A DNA stretch of 14,201 bases from a bacterium (lineage in GTDB: Bacteria > Chlamydiota > Chlamydiia > Chlamydiales > SM23-39). Below are positions 1 through 6,214 of the stretch, piece by piece. Made by a program: the position numbers and the translations under genes. Where the stretch lies: positions 1 through 14,201 of the forward strand of contig JAKAFF010000012.1 in assembly GCA_021818045.1 (NCBI GenBank). Direction: 5' to 3'. A model generated the notes under the pieces. The model had not been told where the DNA came from, did not search any database, and was given only the letters and a program-made list of their open reading frames with translations. How positions within the stretch are numbered: the stretch's first letter is position 1; the number at the start of each line of letters is the position of its first letter.

Positions 1-226
1 TTTTGGTTTCATGATGATTTTCTCGATTTTGAAACAAAAGATAATATCAAAACCTGCAAAAAATATCTTGGATTTTCGAACGTTTTCTATAGAGAAAAGC
101 GGGTTACTTCAGGGGCGACTAAAGCATATTGGGAAAAAAGATTTTAAACAACTTAGCCGTAAAATAGTTCAACCAGAGGGAGATCGTCAAGTTTTTCGAG
201 AAGTAGATTTCTACGATGAAATGTAA
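1..226 (+). pseudogene. 3' tail of an unrecognised gene, apparently frameshifted
   Basis: Two overlapping reading frames are open to the left edge. Frame 1 runs to a TAA at 145-147 and reads like real protein (rich in Phe, Asp, Tyr and Trp, ending in AYWEKRF). Frame 2 runs to a TAA at 224-226 and ends in GDRQVFREVDFYDEM. The two join smoothly if one A is removed from the run of six A at 134-139, giving a continuous tail AYWEKDFKQLS and onward. I therefore read this as the C-terminus of one gene that begins outside the window and carries a +1 slip in the A-run. It could equally be an intact frame-2 gene or two chance frames. No family was recognised. Confidence 0.3.
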
Positions 227-293
227 AAAAATCCCAAAATAGCCAAAATATGCACAAACCAACGAAGCTGAAGCGTCGAAAGAGGTTCTCCAA

Positions 294-1103
294 ATGCCCT
301 TAATCACTCTATGCGCCTTCATTTTTTTAGGAGCTTCGTTCTTAAGTCTATGGATCTTTCGAGACCCTAAATTTTGGGGAACCCTTCTCGGAATCAGTTT
401 GCTTTTCGGTCTAATTGGCGGAAACATAAACTGGATTGGATTAATCTTCATAATTACATTGTTATCATTATGGACATTCTACAATCAAAAGCCATCTATT
501 GTCTTATTTGTTCTTCTTGTGTCTTTCAGCGCTCTCTTAAAAATGCGCCTCTTACCTGGTTATACTCCATTTTTCTTGACCCCTAAATTTGCAGTGGGTT
601 TAGAAGGCTCTCTTATCGGGTTATTCCCTTTAGCTTTTGTAGTTGTGCTCGCTAGAAATAGTCAGGATTGGAAAGCTGTCATCAAAGGGTCGCTCATTGG
701 GTGCGCTGGCATCGCTGTTTTAGCTATCCTTGCAACTTTGACGGGGTCAACTCGTTGGCACTTTAAATTGCCGACTTTTGCAATAGCTCGAACTCTAAGC
801 AATTTCTTTTTAACTTCTATCCCCGAGGAAGGATTTTATCGAGGCTTCATCCAATCAACTCTGTATAAGTATTTTGCAAACATTAGATTGGGCAAAGAGC
901 TCGCTCTCATCGCAACTTCCATTTTATTCACAGCAGCGCACATTTATTGGAGTCCAAACCTACAGAATTTAGCATTTGTTTTTCTTGCCGGTCTGCTTTA
1001 TGGGGGCGTGTATTTGATTTCTGGCAAAATTGAAAGCGCTATTCTTTGCCATTTTCTTCTCAACGTCATTCACATGACATTTTTCTCCTATCATGCGATG
1101 TAA
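294..1103 (+). CDS. CPBP-family intramembrane metalloprotease
   Basis: Predicted polytopic membrane protein of 269 residues in the CPBP (CAAX protease and bacteriocin-processing, 'Abi') family. The family's conserved metal-site motifs are all present: EEGFYRG at residues 178-184 (glutamate pair E178/E179 and R183), H216 in the second motif (AAHIYW), and HFLLN with H253 and N257 in the third. The N-terminal 120 residues form several hydrophobic segments and the core domain covers roughly 165-265, which is a normal length. The ATG at 294 has an AGAGG ribosome-binding site about nine bases upstream. Relatives include prenyl-protein endopeptidases and bacteriocin-immunity proteins. The natural substrate cannot be told from sequence. 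It stands alone, with no co-directional partner close by. Confidence 0.9.
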   Translation: MPLITLCAFIFLGASFLSLWIFRDPKFWGTLLGISLLFGLIGGNINWIGLIFIITLLSLWTFYNQKPSIVLFVLLVSFSALLKMRLLPGYTPFFLTPKFAVGLEGSLIGLFPLAFVVVLARNSQDWKAVIKGSLIGCAGIAVLAILATLTGSTRWHFKLPTFAIARTLSNFFLTSIPEEGFYRGFIQSTLYKYFANIRLGKELALIATSILFTAAHIYWSPNLQNLAFVFLAGLLYGGVYLISGKIESAILCHFLLNVIHMTFFSYHAM

Positions 1104-1258
1104 GAGCCGCTTGTCGCGCCCTCTAGCAGTTCGCCCCAGCACACTATTTGCGAAGGCGATTACCGTCTTCATAATCCCGCCTAAAGAACAAGCGGTCTCC
1201 TTATCGGCGCCATGGATTTTTGTCGCTTTTTCTTGGGCCTATATCTTGACCATTGAAA

Positions 1259-1285
1259 TCTGTGTGCTCTGTGATCTCTGTGGTT
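1259..1285. repeat. Three tandem 9-base units with TCTGTG core
   Basis: TCTGTG occurs at 1259, 1268 and 1277, exactly nine bases apart, each followed by a variable triplet, and is then followed by TTAAAAAAAAA. It sits at the end of the gap between the CPBP gene and the minus-strand gene ending at 1305. By eye the 1104-1210 part of this gap is clearly richer in G+C than its neighbours and contains no convincing gene. I see no functional assignment. The A-run after the repeat reads as a T-run on the minus strand, but there is no hairpin to make it a terminator. Confidence 0.5.
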
Positions 1286-1304
1286 AAAAAAAAATTTGAA
1301 CCAT

Positions 1305-2033
1305 TCACCGCTCTGAAGCGCCAGGAGCTGGAGGAGCTATATCAACATAATAAGGACGCTCCCCATTGGCCATTCCATCTAAAGCAAGCCCAATACCAGT
1401 TCCGATAAGAGTTAATCCGACTCCCTGCCCCCCAGGAATGATGCAGAGCAAAGCTCCTCCTAATGCACACATGAACCCAGCAGACATTTTCGGCGGTAAC
1501 ACAAACTCCACATCACGTAATGATGTAGACGAGCTCGCCTGAGGCAATTTATGCCCTTTTTGGTTTAGTCCAAACCAGTTCCACTCCCACGGCCAATATA
1601 ATCCACGTCTGAAAATACGCGCCTGTGCCTCTTGAGAACACAAGTCATCCGAAGCTACAGTGATAACATTTTCTCCTTGTTCAACGACGCGAAGTACTGT
1701 TAGGAGCATGATCCGCGAGTCATGAGGTAGTGGGATAAGGTGTACGCGTTCTTGAATCAGCCGGCAAGCATCTTGTTTGGTCAGCGACATCCCATACTGA
1801 GTATTGATTGCATCAATCAATGCCTGCAAAAATTTTTGAGCTTCTGCGAAGGGCTTTTCTGTTTGTTGTAATTCCTTCCCAACAAATTCAAAAGCATCGA
1901 ATACCTCAATCACGTTGCCTGATTGTACTCGGTTGAGAATTTGGTTGGCAGAACAATCAACAACAGCACTCCCTTCTCTACAAAATGTTAGGAAGTAAAT
2001 ACCTATCACACTCCATCTTAAGAAAGAAAACAT
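1305..2033 (-). CDS. Exported protein with Gly-rich hydrophobic C-terminus
   Basis: I do not recognise the family. The 242-residue product starts with a likely signal peptide: a short n-region with R6, a hydrophobic stretch at 7-18, and a possible cleavage near GSA at 21-23. Residues 30-180 look like a soluble mixed-helix domain with Trp-rich WPWEWNWFG at 147-155. Residues 184-222 are a long glycine-rich hydrophobic stretch of glycine-zipper type, followed by NGERPYYVDIAPPAPG, a proline-rich tail. This layout suggests a cell-envelope or secreted protein that inserts in or spans a membrane, which is inference only. The ATG follows AGGAAGG closely. It overlaps the upstream gene (2018-2227) by 16 bases, so the two are probably cotranscribed and translationally coupled. 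Confidence 0.7.
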   Translation of the reverse strand: MFSFLRWSVIGIYFLTFCREGSAVVDCSANQILNRVQSGNVIEVFDAFEFVGKELQQTEKPFAEAQKFLQALIDAINTQYGMSLTKQDACRLIQERVHLIPLPHDSRIMLLTVLRVVEQGENVITVASDDLCSQEAQARIFRRGLYWPWEWNWFGLNQKGHKLPQASSSTSLRDVEFVLPPKMSAGFMCALGGALLCIIPGGQGVGLTLIGTGIGLALDGMANGERPYYVDIAPPAPGASER

Positions 2034-2227
2034 ACCTTCCTAATCGCAAACAAAAAAATAATCATAGAAACCAAAAAAATGGACGATGAGAAGGCCCACC
2101 AAAGCTTGAATCGATTTTGCTCTTTTAAGGACTTTAAAAAAAATTCATATATTTTTAACGCAGCAAAACCAAAAATAAGAGAAGTAAAAAAATAATATCC
2201 AACAGAAAACAGTATCTCGACACTCAC
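2018..2227 (-). CDS. Small two-helix membrane protein
   Basis: Product of 69 residues with a GTG start. It has two hydrophobic segments (about residues 6-28 and 44-64) separated by a basic/polar loop containing KSLKEQNRFK, so it is probably an inner-membrane hairpin protein with the loop in the cytoplasm. No family was recognised and the ribosome-binding site is poor. Support for its being real comes from the 16-base overlap with the downstream exported protein and from a well-spaced promoter 35-63 bases upstream. Its first bases lie antisense to the hydrolase relic at 2196-2422, so the gene start may have evolved over, or moved next to, decaying sequence. Confidence 0.5.
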   Translation of the reverse strand: MSVEILFSVGYYFFTSLIFGFAALKIYEFFLKSLKEQNRFKLWWAFSSSIFLVSMIIFLFAIRKVCFLS

Positions 2228-2422
2228 TATTGCGCCGCATTTTGTTGATAACGATCAGTGGAGTCTAAAAAAAAAACTTTTCGATGTCAAGATCAAGGTG
2301 CTGAAGACACAGGGGGGCATATGGGGTATTTAGGCCGCTCAAAAGAGAACAATGGGTTTTATTGGCTCGACTCTGTGTTAGTGGATTGGATTACCGCGTT
2401 TGTAAATAAAAATGGTATATAA
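2196..2422 (+). pseudogene. C-terminal relic of a YheT-like alpha/beta hydrolase
   Basis: No start codon and a single frameshift, but the translated sequence is recognisable. One frame from 2196 reads TLTIAPHFVDNDQW and then LFDVKIKVLKTQGG. At the run of six G (2312-2317) the reading shifts to the next frame and continues with GGHMGYLGRS, FYWLDSVLVDWI and a TAA at 2420. Adding one G restores KTQGGHMGYLG. This matches the end of COG0429/YheT hydrolases, where a conserved GGHxGF holds the catalytic His, followed by a W-L-x-x-x-V-x-D-W helix. The nucleophile half of the enzyme is missing. The first part (2196-2227) is antisense to the small membrane-protein gene. I am fairly sure of the family and surer still that it is not functional. 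Confidence 0.6.
2262..2290 (-). promoter_or_regulatory. Predicted sigma70-type promoter for the 2227-1305 gene pair
   Basis: Read on the minus strand, a perfect TTGACA (2290-2285) and TAGACT (2267-2262; four of six matches to TATAAT) are separated by 17 bases that include a run of ten T. Transcription would start near 2255, about 28 bases before the GTG start. The call rests on motif match and spacing only. Confidence 0.45.
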
Positions 2423-2430
2423 ATTTTTAA

Positions 2431-2444
2431 TTTTAATATTAAAA
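2431..2444. promoter_or_regulatory. Perfect AT palindrome TTTTAATATTAAAA upstream of the effector-like gene
   Basis: A 14-base perfect palindrome lies 44 bases before the chosen ATG at 2489, in a very AT-rich leader. A TATAAC hexamer at 2460-2465 could be the -10 box, with a weak TTAAAA at 2439-2444 as -35 (15-base spacer). The palindrome would then overlap the -35 and could be an operator or simply an AT-rich UP-like element. In AT-rich sequence a chance palindrome is quite possible. Confidence 0.25.
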
Positions 2445-2488
2445 CAATATCCTGTTTGTTATAACATTTGTACAAAAATCGGCTTTTT

Positions 2489-3271
2489 ATGTCAGCAACG
2501 CTAGAAAAATCCTCAATCCCTTTAACTTTTGCGGTGCCGCCTCTTGAGGTTTTTGCAGGAAATCAAGTGGGATGCAATAGAAGAGTTCGTTATCAACGCG
2601 TAAAAGAGATCATCAAACGATTGAATGCTACTAATCCTCGTGGAGTTCATTTTAACGAAAAAGCAATCGTCTCTGTCCTAACAGGAGGAACTTGTTCAGC
2701 GATGACACTCACATTTTTGGATAAGTGTATGCGCTCTGTTCGTGCAGCTGTCCAAGAGACGAGAAATGCGCAAGAGGTATTGCTAGCGGAAAAGGTTGCA
2801 GGCAACTTGGAGCCGCAGTGTCACTGCAGTTCAAGGTCTATGAGAGAATTACAAGCCGCGTTTAACACAATTGAAATTCGACAACCCGATACCGCAGTTG
2901 ATCATCATAGAAATAAAGTTGCAGCTCTATTAAATTTTTTCTCGCTGAAAACTGATTTTTGCTCGTCGCAAATTCGTCTCTCTACACTTACGAGCTCTGA
3001 AGCTCTTCGTCTTAGTTTGAGGGCATTAAAAAATGGTTTTTATTTCATACGAATGTTGCGTCCTACAGAAAATCAAAAATTAGAAGAATGCGGGCACTCT
3101 ATATGTTATATAAAAGGTGGAGATACCTCTATGCTATATGATCCAAATGCGGGAGTGATTTCTTTCCCAACAGGGGAGTCTGCTGAGCAATTATTCGCAA
3201 ATTTCTGTAACAGTGCTGAAACTTGGGGATTTCAATTAGCCAGATTCTATCACGTAGCAGCAAAGTTCTAA
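2489..3271 (+). CDS. Putative YopT-like (C58-like) cysteine protease, candidate type III effector
   Basis: Product of 260 residues from the ATG at 2489; a TTG seven codons earlier is also in frame, but a possible -10 box at 2460 would place transcription start after it. A papain-like triad can be read in order: GGTCSAMTLTFL with C69, then CGHSICYI with H203, then LYDPNAGVISF with D218. The His-strand-'DPN' spacing closely resembles the C58 (YopT/AvrPphB) fold, where the triad residues sit in G-x-C, G-H and DPN-x-G motifs. There is no signal peptide or membrane segment, and the N-terminus (MSATLEKSSIPLTF) is Ser/Thr-rich, as is usual for type III substrates. Neighbours look accessory. The fold assignment comes from motif reading, and other papain-like families remain possible. 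Confidence 0.6.
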   Translation: MSATLEKSSIPLTFAVPPLEVFAGNQVGCNRRVRYQRVKEIIKRLNATNPRGVHFNEKAIVSVLTGGTCSAMTLTFLDKCMRSVRAAVQETRNAQEVLLAEKVAGNLEPQCHCSSRSMRELQAAFNTIEIRQPDTAVDHHRNKVAALLNFFSLKTDFCSSQIRLSTLTSSEALRLSLRALKNGFYFIRMLRPTENQKLEECGHSICYIKGGDTSMLYDPNAGVISFPTGESAEQLFANFCNSAETWGFQLARFYHVAAKF

Positions 3272-3609
3272 TTATCCCCAGGCATGCTGAAATTAAGGAA
3301 ATGCTGGCAAAAAAGATTTTAAAAAAGGCAAAAAACAATCCGCCTAAGGAAAGGAAAAAAAGAGAAGAGCTTCCCTTTCCTGAGAATGGAAGCGGCCGCG
3401 CGGATCCTTTTTTTCGCAAATTTCGTTAAGAATATTTAAAGAAAATCGTTGGTAAACAAGCTCTTTCGTCGGTTTACTCTAACTTAAGGCAAATTCCTCG
3501 GTCTGATCGCAGTTATATTCAGGTTCTGGGGGCCGCGAACTGAAACGGGCGGTGGACCCTCATAGGCTTTTACAAAAAAATCGGAGAGATTATACTGGGC
3601 GCCCGGTTC
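3272..3609. other. 338-base gap with probable decayed coding sequence
   Basis: No intact gene was recognised. The frame of the downstream metalloprotease gene is open leftward through this gap to 3223 except for two stops, TAA at 3427-3429 and TGA at 3541-3543, where about six would be expected by chance. The first stretch ends in a 42-codon candidate from ATG 3301 (Lys-rich, ending GSGRADPFFRKFR), with AAGGAA directly against the ATG, too close for a good ribosome-binding site. The second reads KKIVGKQALSSVYSNLRQ and on to LGAAN. These may be relics of a longer gene. The last 40 bases hold a promoter-like sequence. Confidence 0.35.
3569..3596 (+). promoter_or_regulatory. Predicted sigma70-type promoter for the 3610 metalloprotease gene
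   Basis: TTTACA at 3569-3574 and TATACT at 3591-3596, each five of six matches to consensus, are separated by 16 bases. The -10 box ends only 13 bases before the ATG at 3610, so the transcript would be almost leaderless. This fits the absence of a ribosome-binding site there. Confidence 0.45.
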
Positions 3610-4311
3610 ATGGTATTTTTATGTGTCGCCAAGTTGTTTTTTTTATCTTTCTTTTTCTGCATCCACTTTCTGTCTGCAAGCGAACGCCCCATACTGATCT
3701 TTCGGCCACAGACACCACAAGAAGCCTTTTCCTACATCGAAAAATTATACCCCCAATTACCTTGGTTCAAAGAAAATGGATATCAGGTAGCCCTTCCGGA
3801 ACACCCAATTTTTGCAATCTTGCAACAAAATCCAAGAGCTTTATCAGACGCAGAGAGACCTGAGTTAGAAGAACTGTTTGTTACAGAAGTTTATAGCGCA
3901 TCTCAATATGACTGTAGTCTGCGGAACTTGAAAGAATGGGGGCCGCTTATAACGCAGGGGTTAGAAAAATTAGCCGCTCTCAAAGAAAATTGGGGCTTCA
4001 ATCTCATGGAAACGTACGAGGTTGTCTTGACTTTGTATGGTCCTGGCGGTGATTGTGATCCCCAAAAAGGTACAGTTCTTTTATTCACAACTCCCAGCGG
4101 TGGTTTTAAGCGCTCGGCCGGTTATGAAGTTCTTCTTCACGAAATTGTCCATATTGGAATTGAAGAGCCCATTGTAAGAAAATACAATTTAAGCTACTGG
4201 GAAACAGAAAGGCTTGTGGATTTGATTTGTTCTCAATACCTCAACGACATTCTCTTCTTCCCGGTTACAAAACACAGCAAAGAGGAGATCGGCATATTGA
4301 CGACTTCGTAG
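3610..4311 (+). CDS. Secreted zinc metalloprotease-like protein (HEIVH)
   Basis: Product of 233 residues. Residues 1-24 form a signal peptide (K8, then a strongly hydrophobic FF-rich core, with a cleavage-like SAS at 22-24). The mature part is soluble and carries HEIVH at 177-181, the zinc-binding HExxH helix with catalytic E178. The downstream ETERLVDLI at 198-206 offers E198 or E200 as the third, glutamate zinc ligand of gluzincin type. A Cys pair (C102, C149) and C207 could form a disulfide. I know no named family for it. It would act in the periplasm or outside the cell, perhaps on host proteins. Its next gene to the left is the putative cysteine protease at 2489, on the same strand. Without a structure, peptidase activity is inferred from the motif alone. 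Confidence 0.65.
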   Translation: MVFLCVAKLFFLSFFFCIHFLSASERPILIFRPQTPQEAFSYIEKLYPQLPWFKENGYQVALPEHPIFAILQQNPRALSDAERPELEELFVTEVYSASQYDCSLRNLKEWGPLITQGLEKLAALKENWGFNLMETYEVVLTLYGPGGDCDPQKGTVLLFTTPSGGFKRSAGYEVLLHEIVHIGIEEPIVRKYNLSYWETERLVDLICSQYLNDILFFPVTKHSKEEIGILTTS

Positions 4312-4402
4312 ATTCACACACGATCACTTGCGATCTACCTTCATCTGTTGCAAAATTTGTTGAGCAACACCCAAGAAATCCGTCCAAGTATTAATATTGG
4401 AT

Positions 4403-4414
4403 CATTTGTGTATA
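4403..4414. repeat. Solo copy of the CATTTGTGTATA motif upstream of the ABC operon
   Basis: The 12 bases CATTTGTGTATA match exactly the core of both arms of the inverted-repeat element at 9832-9914 and are followed by a similar TAGCTCT (TAGCTTCT beside the 9888 arm, with a two-base insertion here). It lies 17 bases before the ABC ATPase start. A further copy in opposite orientation is at 6206-6217. It may be an element remnant or a shared promoter-region motif. Confidence 0.5.
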
Positions 4415-4431
4415 TAGCTCTCAGGTAAAGT

Positions 4432-5430
4432 ATGCCTCATTCGCAAAAAGTCATCACAGTTCAGCATCTATCTAAAAAGTTTTTGCTGCGCAAAAACTTT
4501 CCAGGCATTTTGGGAGCTTTGAAAGGGCTGGTTTGTTCGAAAGTCACCGAGGTTGCAGCCATTCAAGAGATTTCCTTTTCCATCTCTCGGGGAGAGAGGG
4601 TGGCTTTCATTGGGCCCAATGGAGCCGGAAAATCTACCACGATTAAAATGCTCACCGGCATTTTACACCCCTCCTCGGGTTTCATCGAGGTGTTGGGGTT
4701 GGTCCCTTGGGAAAAACGTTCTAAACTTGGATATCAAATTGGGACTGTGTTTGGACAAAGAACGCAGTTATGGTATCACCTTCCCCCATCAGATACTTTT
4801 GATTTGCTCTCCAAAATTTACGATCTTGAACCTGCTTTTTACAAAAATCAGTTGGATGCTTTAGTGGAGGCCTTCGATCTGACTCCCTTTTTTCATAAGC
4901 CTGTGCGCCAGCTGTCCTTGGGCGAAAGAATGCGCTGCGAAATTGTGGCAAGCTTGCTGCACAATCCCCCGATTTTGTTCTTGGATGAACCAACTATCGG
5001 ATTGGATGTCAACGCAAAGCTCAAAATTCGCGGATTGCTCAATAAGCTATCCAAAGATCATGGAACAACTCTTTTTCTGACATCCCACGATACTGCAGAT
5101 ATTGAACAGGTGTGCGATCGCGTGATCGTTTTAGACAAGGGAGCCATCGTTCTCGATAGTGCGCTGCGAGAACTTAAAAAGACCTACATCAAAAAAAAGA
5201 TCTTAAACTTGACAACAGATGAGGAAACACTTCCTTTGAAGCTCCCGGGTCTGCGGATTATGGAAAATGCGAACTACCACTTCGTTTGCGAGGTAAATTT
5301 AGCTGATACGCCGATTGATCAAGTGATCCACGAGGCTTTGAAGCTTACCACCCTAAAAGATGTAACTATTGAGGATCCTTCGATGGAAGAGATTATCCGC
5401 ACTTTGTACGAAGCCGCTTGCCATGACTAA
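4432..5430 (+). CDS. ABC exporter ATPase (COG4586 type)
   Basis: ATP-binding subunit of 332 residues for an ABC-2-type export system. All nucleotide-site motifs are intact: Walker A GPNGAGKST at 61-69, Q-loop glutamine Q109 (FGQRTQLW), signature LSLGE at 161-165, Walker B ILFLDEP at 181-187 with catalytic E186, and switch H219. The FGQRTQLWYHLP stretch and the long tail after 240, ending in IEDPSMEEIIRTLYE, are typical of the COG4586 group, which is larger than plain NatA-type ATPases. The start is ATG 4432 with a weak AGG six bases upstream. The following two permease genes, at -8 and +9 bases, complete the transporter. The substrate is unknown; studied relatives export toxic small molecules. 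Confidence 0.93.
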   Translation: MPHSQKVITVQHLSKKFLLRKNFPGILGALKGLVCSKVTEVAAIQEISFSISRGERVAFIGPNGAGKSTTIKMLTGILHPSSGFIEVLGLVPWEKRSKLGYQIGTVFGQRTQLWYHLPPSDTFDLLSKIYDLEPAFYKNQLDALVEAFDLTPFFHKPVRQLSLGERMRCEIVASLLHNPPILFLDEPTIGLDVNAKLKIRGLLNKLSKDHGTTLFLTSHDTADIEQVCDRVIVLDKGAIVLDSALRELKKTYIKKKILNLTTDEETLPLKLPGLRIMENANYHFVCEVNLADTPIDQVIHEALKLTTLKDVTIEDPSMEEIIRTLYEAACHD

Positions 5431-6205
5431 AAAATATCTAGCGGTTTTCCACTTTTCTTTCATCCACGCGCTGCGCAATTACAAAGCGTTGATTGGGTTG
5501 AGCATTTTTTTGATCACTTGCTTGGTCATTTTTGCCCATTTATGGAAAGTTGCTGCCACAAAAACAGACGCCATCCATCTATTGCCAGATCAACTACTTT
5601 GGTATATCGCATTCAATGAGTGGGTTCTCATTGCCCTTCCTGATGTGCAAGAAGATATAGCGGAGGATTTGCGTAGCGGACGGCTCGCGTATCTTTTGCC
5701 AAGACCCATTTCTTATCCTTTGGCCATATTTATGGAGGGGTTGGGTACATTATGCGCTCGCCTGGTGGTTTTAGGAGCGGTGACCTTTCTTTTCACTTGG
5801 GCTCGGGTAGATACAGCGCCTTTTGGATGGGATGGTCTTTTCATTGCTATAGCGCTTGGCCTATTGGCGGGCGTTGTGGGGGTGGTATTTAAAATGCTAG
5901 TGGGTATTTGCACATTTTGGATGCAACAGGTCGAGCCGATTCATTGGGTTTGGGAAAAACTGCTGTTCACCTTGGGAGGGTTGATGCTACCTCTTGTAGT
6001 GTATCCAAAATGGCTGCAAAACATCGCCCATTTCACCCCGTTTCCCGCCATCTTGGGGGATCGAAGCGCTCTGGCTATCGAATTTACCTATGGCCATGTC
6101 TTACAAATCGCCGCCTCTTTATTATGCTGGGGATTTGCAGGTTACGCCCTCTTAATGATTCTTTATCGAAAGGGTTTGCGCATCGTCAATGTCGAGGGGG
6201 GGTAA
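5423..6205 (+). CDS. ABC exporter permease (COG4587 type)
   Basis: Membrane subunit of 260 residues with about six hydrophobic segments (roughly 21-38, 57-72, 100-125, 138-162, 185-200, 228-250). The cytoplasmic-side motif EDLRSGRLAYLLPRPISYP after the second segment is characteristic of this permease group, where a dIr-G-l-a-y-L-l-RP element precedes the third helix. I chose the ATG at 5423 rather than an in-frame ATG 54 bases upstream because it gives the classic ATGACTAA overlap with the ATPase stop and a protein that starts directly with MTKKYL before the first helix. It should form the translocation path together with the 6215 permease. Confidence 0.85.
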   Translation: MTKKYLAVFHFSFIHALRNYKALIGLSIFLITCLVIFAHLWKVAATKTDAIHLLPDQLLWYIAFNEWVLIALPDVQEDIAEDLRSGRLAYLLPRPISYPLAIFMEGLGTLCARLVVLGAVTFLFTWARVDTAPFGWDGLFIAIALGLLAGVVGVVFKMLVGICTFWMQQVEPIHWVWEKLLFTLGGLMLPLVVYPKWLQNIAHFTPFPAILGDRSALAIEFTYGHVLQIAASLLCWGFAGYALLMILYRKGLRIVNVEGG

Positions 6206-6214
6206 TATACACAA

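Noticed and set aside
119..451. 110-codon minus-strand frame
   Set aside because: It is antisense to the well-supported CPBP gene start and its ribosome-binding site, and the sequence shows no domain.
3392..3407. GCGGCCGC followed closely by GGATCC, resembling a cloning-vector polylinker
   Set aside because: No further vector-like sequence surrounds it, and the open frame runs through it. A chance co-occurrence is more likely, though checking the assembly at this point would be cheap.
3129..3419. 96-codon minus-strand frame with a hydrophobic centre
   Set aside because: It lies antisense to the putative cysteine protease and the AT/Lys-rich gap. The hydrophobic stretch is the complement of Lys-rich codons, a typical shadow.
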